A model generated the notes under the pieces. That model was not told the DNA's origin. It searched no databases and saw nothing but the letters and a program-made list of their open reading frames with translations. 22,420 bases of DNA from Thiobacter sp964445085 (GTDB taxonomy: Bacteria > Pseudomonadota > Gammaproteobacteria > Burkholderiales > Thiobacteraceae): the NCBI GenBank assembly GCA_964445085.1, contig CAYUJV010000044.1:1-22420 (forward strand). Reading direction: 5' to 3'. A program made the translations under genes and the position numbers. How positions within the stretch are numbered: the first letter of the stretch is position 1; the number at the start of each line of letters is the position of its first letter. Shown here in pieces: positions 16,744 through 22,420 of this stretch.

Positions 16744-17910
16744 TCATGAGTCCAAAAACTCGCGAAGCGCATCCCCTCGACTTGGATGCCTGAGTCGACC
16801 GAGAGCCTTGGCTTCGATCTGCCGGATCCGTTCACGGGTCAGACCGAACATCTGACCGATCTCTTCCAGGGTCGCCCCGTCCCCGGAATCACTCAGCCCG
16901 AATCGGAGGCGTAACACTTTGCTCTCGCGCTCCTTTAGGCCGCTCAGGGCGTCGTCGATGCACCTCGCCAGATCGGCCTGATCCAGCTGCTCCTCCGGCG
17001 AAGGGAGATCGGAAACCAGTGTCTCCATCAGCGTGAGATCGTCATACCCACTGATCCTCTCGTCCAATGATGCAGGAACGAAGGCAGCGATCTGTTGTAT
17101 GAAATGGACTTTGTCGATCGTCCAGGCGAGTTCATCGGCGAGCTCGGCCATGCTCGTGCGTCGCTCTGGATGTGCTTGCCCCAGGAGTTTGTGTGCACGC
17201 TTCAGCCGGAGCACGTCGTCATACACATGCACCGGGAGCCGTATCGTCGTTCCCCGATCGGCGAGGGATCTCGTGATGGACTGCCTGATCCACCATGTCG
17301 CATAAGTGGAAAACTTGTACCCGAGCGTGTGGTCGTACTTGTCCGCAGCACGCATCAGCCCCATCACTCCCTCTTGGAAGAGGTCATCCAGGCTGAGATC
17401 GGAAAGACCTACGTACGGTTTCGCGATGTGGAGCACTAGCCGGAGATTCGCCAAGATCATCGTCTCCTTCGCACTCCTTCCTCGTTCGATGATCCTGTCG
17501 TGCTCCTCCGATCTGGGCACACCTTCTTCCAGTTCACGCTGGGCGCGGCGTCCGAGTTCCATCCGCCGCCCAAGCTCGACTTCTTCCTCGGTGGTCAGAA
17601 GACCGGAGCTCCGGCTACGCAGCCTGGCGTCGAGACGCTCATACGAACTGTCGACGCCGGCATCGACAGAGTCGCCCCTCTCGACGCCGGGGCCTTCGGT
17701 CTCGTCCCGATTCTCGGATTCGTCCTCGACGCTGATACCGAGAGCATCAAGCTGCCGATAGACTTCCGTGCATTCCTCGACGCTCAACCGGCGCTTCTCA
17801 AGCAACCTTTCCACATGGGCCTTGGACAAAAAACCATCCAATCGGTCGTGGTCCGCGACCAAGTCTTTGACGACCTTGTCGACCTTGGCTTCTTCCACAC
17901 TCCCTCCCAT
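16744..17910 (-). CDS. RpoD-type sigma-70 factor encoded in the defence operon
   Basis: A 388-residue sigma factor with the layout of primary and group 2 sigmas, not the short ECF type. Residues ~15-62 resemble region 1.1 (LDGFLSKAHVERLL…LGISVED) and are followed by an acidic linker. Region 1.2 is at ~103-130 (LLTTEEEVELGRRMELG). Region 2 is at ~150-228, with DLFQEGVMGLMRAADKYD and the -10 reading helix FSTYATWWIRQSITRSLAD. Region 3 covers ~229-305, and region 4 ~320-385 with the -35 helix ATLEEIGQMFGLTRERIRQIEAKAL. It should recruit core RNA polymerase to a set of promoters. It is the first gene of the minus-strand operon, 37 bases after the truncated hsdM. A housekeeping rpoD is normally longer and elsewhere, so this is an accessory copy. 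ATG 17910 has only a weak ribosome site. Confidence 0.9.
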   Translation of the reverse strand: MGGSVEEAKVDKVVKDLVADHDRLDGFLSKAHVERLLEKRRLSVEECTEVYRQLDALGISVEDESENRDETEGPGVERGDSVDAGVDSSYERLDARLRSRSSGLLTTEEEVELGRRMELGRRAQRELEEGVPRSEEHDRIIERGRSAKETMILANLRLVLHIAKPYVGLSDLSLDDLFQEGVMGLMRAADKYDHTLGYKFSTYATWWIRQSITRSLADRGTTIRLPVHVYDDVLRLKRAHKLLGQAHPERRTSMAELADELAWTIDKVHFIQQIAAFVPASLDERISGYDDLTLMETLVSDLPSPEEQLDQADLARCIDDALSGLKERESKVLRLRFGLSDSGDGATLEEIGQMFGLTRERIRQIEAKALGRLRHPSRGDALREFLDS

Positions 17911-17947
17911 GCTGCCCCAGCGGTTCGCGCCATCGTCAAAGGTAACT

Positions 17948-18922
17948 CTAAAAATAAGAGATCAAGAGGTAGTTGCCGTTCGACAGCTTCTTCTGCTTGT
18001 TCACGCCCGGGAGCCCAAAGGGCAGGCGCGGGTCGCCCTTGATGCGCTCGGCGTCCACCAGGTCCACGTTGAACGGCGGGTTGGCCATGACGAAGTCGCA
18101 CTGGCCGGTGAGGCTGTGTTCGTCCTGATAGTAGGTAATGGCCTCGGCGATCTTGCCTTCCAGGCCGTGGACCGCGAGGTTCATCTTAGCCAGGCGGATG
18201 GTGCGGGGGTTTTTCTCCTGCCCGTAGAAGACCACCTTCTTCGCGGTGTCGCCGCCTTCGTGCTTGATGAAGTGGCTGGACCGCACGAACATGCCGCCCG
18301 AGCCGCAGGCGGGGTCGAAGACCGTACCGTGGTCGGGCTCGATGACGTTGACGATGGTCTGCACGAGGGACGAGGGCGTGAAGAACTCGCCGTTGTCGTG
18401 CGCCTTTTGCATGGAGAACGCGGCGAGGAAATACTCATAAATGCGGCCGAAGACATCGCCCGTGGCCTGCTTGATCTGCTCGCTGTTGAACAGCCGCATG
18501 AGGTCTTCGAGCACCTTGGGCTCGAAGATGCCGTAGTCCTTGGGCAACACGCCGGCGAGCGGCTCGAAGCCGGCTTCGATGGCGGTCATGGCCTCGGTGA
18601 CGAGGCGGGGCAGATCGGCGTTGCGGGTGGCCGCCTGCTCCATGATCCAGTCGTAGCGCGCGGGCTCGGGGAGGAACAGCGCGCGGCGGCGCAGGTAATC
18701 CTCCGGCTGCACCTTGCGTTTGGGCATCTTGCCGCTCGCCTGGTCGGCTGCGATCTGGCGCTCGGCCTGCGTAAAGCGGTTGGCCGCGTGGCGCAGGAAG
18801 ATCACCCCCAGCACGGGCAGGAAGTAGTCGCTCGAGGTGAGCTTGGAATTGGCGCGCAGGTTGTCCGCCGCGGCCCACAGGTCGGTTTCGAGTTTTTCGA
18901 TGTCGTGGAAGGTGTCGGTCAT
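17948..18922 (-). pseudogene. hsdM: Type I DNA methyltransferase M subunit (HsdM), 3' truncated by the island
   Basis: N-terminal two thirds of an N6-adenine methyltransferase that modifies host DNA and forms the core of type I complexes. The 324 residues hold the helical N-domain (about 1-150), the SAM-binding motif I FDPACGSGGMF (202-212) and the catalytic motif IV NPPF (281-284). The frame then runs to LSNGNYL, where family members continue with WI…FY and another 170-odd residues; here it ends after LISYF. The C-terminal helices that contact HsdS are therefore lost, and the fragment should be inactive in a complex. No hsdS follows. The ATG at 18922 overlaps the stop of a small upstream ORF (ATGA). 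Its promoter side is intact, so transcription probably still enters the sigma-drmAB operon. Confidence 0.9.
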
Positions 18923-19089
18923 TCGTGAACTTTGCAGGGCATCCAGCCGACTTCGGCCAGGTGGATGAAATAGGCCGGCCGGTCTGCACCTTCGGAGGCT
19001 TTGCGGTGATGCGGGCCTTCGGGGCGCGTGCGGTGGGCGCGCTCGGCCGGGCGCATGGCGTCCAATACCAGGTCGGCTTGCTCTCCCAT
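18919..19089 (-). CDS. Small 56-residue protein overlapping hsdM
   Basis: ATG 19089 with GAGG and AAAGG sequences just upstream opens a 56-codon frame, whose TGA (18921-18919) overlaps the hsdM ATG in the classic ATGA arrangement. The product begins MGEQADLVLDAMRPAE, has a basic His/Arg-rich middle (HRTRPEGPHHRK) and ends PAYFIHLAEVGWMPCKVHE. I recognise no family. The overlap and ribosome site argue that it is a real gene translationally coupled to hsdM, perhaps a leader or a small partner of the restriction locus. It is intact although hsdM is not. Confidence 0.5.
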   Translation of the reverse strand: MGEQADLVLDAMRPAERAHRTRPEGPHHRKASEGADRPAYFIHLAEVGWMPCKVHE

Positions 19090-19156
19090 GCCTTTATCCT
19101 CTTTTTTCTGTCCCCGGATTTTCGCATGAATGGGCGGAAGGGGTCACTGGCGCGAG

Positions 19157-19240
19157 GGCGGCCGTTGGACTACCCCCCTGCCCTGCTACCGAAACAAGCG
19201 CCCCGGCAGCCACCACAGATAGAACATCATCCCGAACAGC
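19157..19240 (+). repeat. Repeat copy A: duplicate of the permease gene's 3' end
   Basis: These 84 bases are a near-identical direct copy of 20691-20775 (copy C), which spans the last 17 codons and the flank of the BASS permease gene. The copied codons still read LFGMMFYLWWLPGRLFR-stop on the minus strand, with one silent change (GGGCGC for GGGCGG). The downstream flank (GGCGGCCGTTGG…) is also shared, with a 2-base indel. It lies between the fic stop and the small gene ahead of hsdM. Duplication of a gene's 3' end is the usual trace of site-specific integration; no integrase is present. Confidence 0.8.
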
Positions 19241-19263
19241 CTTTGTGCCTATCCCGGCATTTT

Positions 19264-20328
19264 CTATTCTTGCGTCGCTGGTTTGCTGAGATTGTTCCAC
19301 TTCGCGCCGCGCCCCTTGCCCGTCGGCGCGATCAGCCCGTCCGCCTTCATCGCCCGCAGCACCAGCCGCACCGTGTCGCGGCTCACGCCGGGGCAGGCTT
19401 GCTCGATATCCGAGATTGAAAACGGTTGCGTGCGTTTGAGCACTTCGGCGCGCACCCGGTCGCCCTTGGCGCCGCGCCCGCGTTCGATTGTGCCGACGCG
19501 CTCCTCGAATTCCTTGTAGGCCCGCAGCAGCGCGCCCCAGAAGTAGTCGAGCCAGGGCCGCACGTCGTGCCGGCCTTCGTGCCAGCCTTGGGAGCTGGCT
19601 TCGAGGGTTTCGTAATAGCTTTCCTTCGATTCCTCGAATATGCGCTCCAAGCTGATATAGCGCCCGACGGCGTAGTCGCATTGATACAGCAGGAGCAGGG
19701 TCACCAGGCGAGCCACCCGGCCATTGCCGTCCGGGAAGGGGTGGATGCACAGAAAGTCCAGCACCGCGAGCGGGATCAATACCAGGGGGTCGGCGAGGTG
19801 TTGATCGTTGGCCGTCTGATATCGACCGACAAGCTCGGCCATGGCCATGGGCGTGAGATGCGCCGCCACCGGACGGAATCGCACGCGCACGCTGCCGTCG
19901 GGATGCTTTTCAACGATGTCGTTGTTGGTGGCCTTCCACTGCCCGCCGCCTTGCGGCATGTAGCGGTAGAGCATGCCGTGCAGTTGCCGGATGATGCCCT
20001 CGGCAAACGGCATGTGGGCGGCGGATTCGTGGATCAATGCCAGCGCGTCGCGGTAGCCGGCGACTTCCTGCTCGGACCGGCTCTTGGGTGCGGCGTGCTT
20101 GAGGACCAGGGACTTCAGGCGATTCTTGGGAACGACCACGCCTTCCAGGCGGTTGGACGATTCCGTGGATTCGACGGACGCGATCTGCCGCAGGTCGCCC
20201 AACACCTCGGGCGACTGGGCGAAGTAGAGCTGCTGCTTGCCCCGGTATTCGCCCAGGGTGCGCATGGTCGCGATCTGGACGCCGTCGTAGCGGAGGTTTG
20301 CCAGGAATTCAGGGGTCAGCGAGTGCAT
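19264..20328 (-). CDS. Fic-domain protein, class II (AMPylase type) with C-terminal winged helix
   Basis: A 354-residue Fic protein that should attach AMP (or another NMP) to hydroxyl groups on target proteins. The N-terminal region has the inhibitory helix motif SxxxEG as SNRLEG (58-63), placing it in class II, where Glu62 blocks ATP until relieved. The active-site loop HPFPDGNGRVAR (196-207) is complete, with His196 catalytic, so the enzyme looks functional. The C-terminus (about 290-345) is a winged helix (FSISDIEQACPGVSRDTVRLVLRAMKADGLI) suited to DNA binding and self-regulation. Genes of this kind are often found beside type I restriction loci. Here it is flanked by repeat copies A and B, and its promoter region carries repeated TTACCCCATT boxes. 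Confidence 0.93.
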   Translation of the reverse strand: MHSLTPEFLANLRYDGVQIATMRTLGEYRGKQQLYFAQSPEVLGDLRQIASVESTESSNRLEGVVVPKNRLKSLVLKHAAPKSRSEQEVAGYRDALALIHESAAHMPFAEGIIRQLHGMLYRYMPQGGGQWKATNNDIVEKHPDGSVRVRFRPVAAHLTPMAMAELVGRYQTANDQHLADPLVLIPLAVLDFLCIHPFPDGNGRVARLVTLLLLYQCDYAVGRYISLERIFEESKESYYETLEASSQGWHEGRHDVRPWLDYFWGALLRAYKEFEERVGTIERGRGAKGDRVRAEVLKRTQPFSISDIEQACPGVSRDTVRLVLRAMKADGLIAPTGKGRGAKWNNLSKPATQE

Positions 20329-20403
20329 AATGGGGTAATCTTACCAATAATTAGGGTATTTATGCAATCAATTACCCCATTTTTTGGGTGATTTACCCCA
20401 TTA
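20328..20403 (-). promoter_or_regulatory. fic promoter region with three TTACCCCATT operator-like boxes
   Basis: The box TTACCCCATT(A) occurs at 20372-20381 and 20393-20403, and in inverted orientation as TAATGGGGTAA at 20328-20338, which touches the fic start codon. Two perfect dyads are nested in it: GGTAA-TC-TTACC (20334-20345) and GGGT-gattt-ACCC (20386-20398). A degenerate TTAGGGTA copy lies at 20351-20358. The stretch is strikingly A/T-rich for this genome. It looks like a multi-site operator, and the best candidate binder is the winged helix at the C-terminus of the Fic protein itself. Binding is inferred. Confidence 0.6.
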
Positions 20404-20448
20404 TTTGGCAAGCGCTGTTCAGCCCTAGCGCGCTAAGACCGGCACCAC

Positions 20449-20474
20449 CTACCGAAACAAGCGCCCCGGCAGCC
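20449..20474 (+). repeat. Repeat copy B: 26-bp core of the permease 3' end
   Basis: These 26 bases are identical to 19186-19211 in copy A and differ by one base from copy C (20722-20747). The core covers the permease stop codon and its last eight codons. With copy A it brackets the fic gene as exact direct repeats 1.24 kb apart. Both share the G that differs from the copy in the intact permease gene, which links A and B as a pair. Confidence 0.75.
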
Positions 20475-20602
20475 CGCACGTCCTGCAGCGAGCTTTGCGT
20501 GCCCTCGTTCTGGCTGATGAAGGCTTGGTAAGCTGCAAGCTGCGGGACATAGCGCCCGGCCCGGTACCGCTGCCCCTGCATCAGCGCTCATATGCAGCCT
20601 CT

Positions 20603-20637
20603 CTATAACACAGGACAAGTTCGGCTCCATGTTATAG
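20603..20637. repeat. Palindrome CTATAACA…TGTTATAG
   Basis: CTATAACA (20603-20610) and TGTTATAG (20630-20637) are perfect inverted copies around a 19-base centre, which itself begins near AGGA and ends near TCC, so the stem can extend. It lies between repeat copies B and C. It resembles the outer arms of recombination sites or a regulator's operator, but it is too short for an integron attC site. Confidence 0.45.
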
Positions 20638-20690
20638 GCAGCGTTTAGCATGGCGCCTGGTGGGGGGCTTATTTTAGTTTCTTGACCCCA

Positions 20691-20775
20691 GGCGGCCGTT
20701 GGGCTGCCCCGCCCCACTTTGCTACCGAAACAACCGCCCCGGCAGCCACCACAGATAGAACATCATCCCGAACAG
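20691..20775 (+). repeat. Repeat copy C: original permease 3' end and flank
   Basis: This is the copy that belongs to the intact permease gene; bases 20722-20775 are its last 17 codons and stop, and 20691-20721 are its downstream flank. Copies A and B derive from it or from a close relative. It is the likely ancestral attachment or recombination site. Confidence 0.75.
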
Positions 20776-21672
20776 CTCCACCAGCGACTGCACCACGATC
20801 ACCACCACCGCCGGCTCCCAGCCGGCGGGCAGCGCCAGCGCGAACGGCAGCACCACGAAGGAGTTGCGCGTGCCCAGGCTGTAGGCGAGGGTGCGGCCCT
20901 GGCGCTGTGGCAGCTTCACGGTTACGGCGATGGCCTTGGCGATGAGCGCGGCAAATACGAGGAAGGCCACGTACACCGGCACCACCACCGGCAGCAGGCC
21001 AAGGGCGTGGCCCACGGCGCCAACCTGGGCGCCGGCGATGAGGAGCACCACCACGGCGAGCAGCGGCACCGGCCACCAGGCGAGGCGCTCGCGCCACACG
21101 GCGCGTTGGCGTTTCGCCTCGATCCAGCGCTCGCTGAGCGCCGCCGCCACGAGCGGCACGAACACTACCGCGGCGGCGGGCGCGAGATCGGCCGGGACCA
21201 GGGCGGCCTTGAAGTCCGGCCCCGCCATGAGCCACAGGTAGAGCGGCAGCAGAAACAGCTGCGCAAGGAGGTTGAGCGGGGTGACCGCGATGGCGCGCGG
21301 CGCATCGCCGCCGCCCAGGGCGCTGAAGGTGATGAACCAGTCAGTGCAGGGCACGAGCAGCACCAGCAGCACGCCCACGCGCAGCACCGGATCATTCGGC
21401 AGGAAAAACAGCAGTCCCCACACGAGCAGCGGCAGCAGCAGGAAATTGCCGCCGAACACGGCGGCGACGAAGCGGTGGTCGCGCACCGCCTCTCGCAGGT
21501 GCAGCAGTGGCACCTGCACGAAGGTGACATAGAGCAGGAGCGTGAGCGCCGGCCACAGCAGGGCCTCGAAGGTCTTGCCCAGCTCCGGCGCGGCGCTGCC
21601 CAGGGCGAGCCCCACGCCGATGGCGGCGAGGTAGATCCACACCTGGCGGCGTTCCAGGGTCAGGCGGTCCAT
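20722..21672 (-). CDS. BASS-superfamily permease, arsenic-resistance (ACR3-like) type
   Basis: A 316-residue inner-membrane protein with about ten hydrophobic segments, belonging to the bile acid:sodium symporter fold and annotated in related genomes as arsenic resistance protein. Recognisable parts are LLVLLVPCTDWFITFSALGGGDAPRAIAVTPLNLL (about 102-136), which contains the conserved Cys109 and the discontinuous-helix region, and the C-terminal half LAYSLGTRNSFVVLPFALALP with a second crossover. Transport of arsenite is plausible but not shown; other anions are possible. ATG 21672 is chosen because GAGGGG lies 5 bases upstream and it begins 8 bases after the modC-like stop; longer frames overlap that gene. 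Its 3' end is the source of the repeats near fic. Confidence 0.82.
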   Translation of the reverse strand: MDRLTLERRQVWIYLAAIGVGLALGSAAPELGKTFEALLWPALTLLLYVTFVQVPLLHLREAVRDHRFVAAVFGGNFLLLPLLVWGLLFFLPNDPVLRVGVLLVLLVPCTDWFITFSALGGGDAPRAIAVTPLNLLAQLFLLPLYLWLMAGPDFKAALVPADLAPAAAVVFVPLVAAALSERWIEAKRQRAVWRERLAWWPVPLLAVVVLLIAGAQVGAVGHALGLLPVVVPVYVAFLVFAALIAKAIAVTVKLPQRQGRTLAYSLGTRNSFVVLPFALALPAGWEPAVVVIVVQSLVELFGMMFYLWWLPGRLFR

Positions 21673-21680
21673 GGTGCCCC

Positions 21681-22420
21681 TCAGGCGGCGCCCAGAATGC
21701 GCACGGCTTCCGCGCGCAGCACCGCGTCGGCAACCGCGCCGGGTGCGAGGCGCAATTCCTCGGCGAGGCGCTCCGGCGCGCGCAGGTGCAGCGGCTCGGC
21801 CAGCCCCGGCAGGCGCCCCGTGATCTGCGCGTCCTCGCCCAGCGGCAGCACCTGCTCGATGCCAAGGCGCACGCGGTTGGGGTCGTCTGGCAGATCGCCG
21901 CGCCCAAGCGAGCGCAGGCGCACGCCGCTCGCCGGGATCATCCAGCGCACGCGCGCGCCGGCGGGCCATTGCGGCGCGTGGGCGCAGGCGAGCGTCAGCT
22001 CGCCGGCCTTGAGCCAGGTCCGGTTTTCCTCGTGGCGCAGGACTTCGCCGTCGAAGAGGTTGCGCACGCCGAGCAGGCGCGCCGCCGTCTCGTTGACCGG
22101 GTTGCTCAGCACCTCGCGCGGCGCGCCGCTCTGCAGGGTGCGGCCATGGTCGAGCAGCGTGAGCCGGTCGGCGAGCATGAGGGCCTCGGTGAGATCGTGG
22201 GTGACGAGAATCGCCGGGATCGACAGCCCGCGCTTCAATTCGGCCAGCTCCAGATAGAGCATCTCGCGCGTGGCGCGGTCCACCGCCGAGAACGGCTCGT
22301 CGAGCAACAGGATGGCCGGCTCGCGCGCCAACGCGCGGGCGAGCGCCACGCGCTGCTGCTGGCCGCCGGACATCTCGGCCGGGCGGCGGTCTTCGAGGCC
22401 GGCCAGGTGCACCCGCGCCA
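21681..22420 (-). CDS. modC: ABC transporter ATP-binding protein, ModC-like, 5' part outside window
   Basis: C-terminal two thirds of an import ABC ATPase that powers uptake of an oxyanion, most likely molybdate or tungstate. Visible in order are the signature MSGGQQQRVALARALA, Walker B ILLLDEPFSAVD, and the switch histidine in ILVTHDLTEAL. A C-terminal regulatory part of about 130 residues with TOBE/MOP-type strands follows (VRNLFDGEVL…IEQVLPLGEDAQITGRLPG…VRILGAA). Walker A and the start lie beyond base 22420, and the frame is open to the edge. The permease gene follows after 8 bases, so they form one operon. Related sulfate or iron importers share this layout, so the gene symbol is provisional. 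Confidence 0.8.
   Translation of the reverse strand, partial: ARVHLAGLEDRRPAEMSGGQQQRVALARALAREPAILLLDEPFSAVDRATREMLYLELAELKRGLSIPAILVTHDLTEALMLADRLTLLDHGRTLQSGAPREVLSNPVNETAARLLGVRNLFDGEVLRHEENRTWLKAGELTLACAHAPQWPAGARVRWMIPASGVRLRSLGRGDLPDDPNRVRLGIEQVLPLGEDAQITGRLPGLAEPLHLRAPERLAEELRLAPGAVADAVLRAEAVRILGAA

Larger units (their letters stand above)
8395..17955. mobile_element. Defence island inserted into a type I R-M locus
   Basis: Both borders fall inside genes of one former operon: hsdR homology stops near 8390-8400, and hsdM homology stops near 17950-17965, in the same orientation. Everything between has a different character, with visibly lower GC and more A/T-ending codons, and forms a compact seven-gene set. 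I see no integrase, transposase, tRNA, long direct repeat or terminal inverted repeat at the borders, so this looks like recombination that replaced the hsdM 3'-hsdS-hsdR 5' segment rather than a simple transposon. Borders are estimated from where protein similarity ends, good to about 15 bases. Confidence 0.75.
20404..20721. other. Gene-poor spacer with repeat remnants
   Basis: This 318-base stretch has no convincing gene. It contains repeat copy B (20449-20474), a palindrome (20603-20637) and the flank of repeat copy C (from 20691). A 62-codon minus-strand frame (20581-20393, ending inside the fic operator) reads protein-like in its middle (RYVPQLAAYQAFISQNEGTQSSLQ), but it has no ribosome site and runs across copy B in the wrong frame. 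It is more likely debris of an older gene than a live one. Confidence 0.5.

Noticed and set aside
17948..18922. hsdM shortened by a simple frameshift
   Set aside because: Reading the other two frames beyond 17948 gives the sigma-factor region, not the missing HsdM C-terminus, so the end is a true break.
20603..20650. Integron attC site suggested by TATAACA…TGTTATAGGC arms near a cassette-like fic gene
   Set aside because: The paired region is only about 35 bases, without the inner L boxes or extrahelical bases of attC, and no integron integrase is present.
20719..22257. 512-codon plus-strand frame opposite the permease and ABC ATPase
   Set aside because: Shadow frame, Gln/His/Arg/Ser-rich; the minus strand carries recognisable transporter families.

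Overview
The window is high-GC DNA from what is probably a beta- or gammaproteobacterium. The evidence is the DUF2789 and CrcB/DUF190 proteins, an ArsB close to the enterobacterial type, a ModC-like transporter and dense G/C third positions. It looks like a contig: it cuts a gene at the right edge, and its first ~100 bases do not fit the gene they run into. I see no rRNA, tRNA or CRISPR array and no integrase or transposase gene.

Layout. (1) 1-577: the C-terminal half of an NAD(P)H-hydrate dehydratase (nnrD), broken at its 5' end. (2) 658-3514, minus strand: an ion-detoxification operon read as arsB (arsenite efflux), crcB (fluoride channel), a DUF190 protein and a TSUP-family exporter. (3) 3515-4845: a 128-bp MITE-like hairpin element, two small conserved-type proteins and a dyad repeat. 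(4) 4883-5866, minus: a secreted LpqC/PHB-depolymerase-type esterase. (5) 5921-18922: a type I restriction locus torn open by a defence island. HsdR (5' part missing) lies on the left and HsdM (3' part missing) on the right, both on the minus strand; hsdS is gone. (6) 19157-20721: a Fic-domain gene flanked by short copies of the 3' end of a neighbouring permease gene. (7) 20722-22420, minus: a ModC-like ABC ATPase followed by a BASS/arsenic-resistance-type permease.

The central island (about 8.40-17.95 kb) is visibly less GC-rich than its flanks. It has two convergent transcription units. Plus strand: an excisionase-type HTH protein, a cytosine-5 DNA methyltransferase, a Vsr mismatch endonuclease and a NERD-nuclease/SF1-helicase protein. 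Minus strand: a primary-type sigma-70 factor, a DrmA-like helicase and a DrmB-like DUF1998 protein. DrmA, DrmB and a 5mC methyltransferase are the hallmarks of class 2 DISARM. Here the phospholipase-D nuclease DrmC is absent; a NERD-helicase and Vsr are present, and a full-length sigma factor heads the drmAB operon. I read this as a DISARM-related anti-phage or anti-plasmid system in an unusual arrangement. The methyltransferase would mark self DNA, Vsr would repair the resulting T:G mismatches, DrmAB with the NERD helicase would act on foreign DNA, and the sigma and HTH proteins would control expression. The homologies are read from motifs; the joint function is inference.

The island replaced the C-terminal part of hsdM, presumably all of hsdS, and the nuclease-bearing N-terminus of hsdR, so the old type I system should be dead. 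The hsdM promoter and a small overlapping leader ORF remain and point straight into the sigma-drmA-drmB operon.
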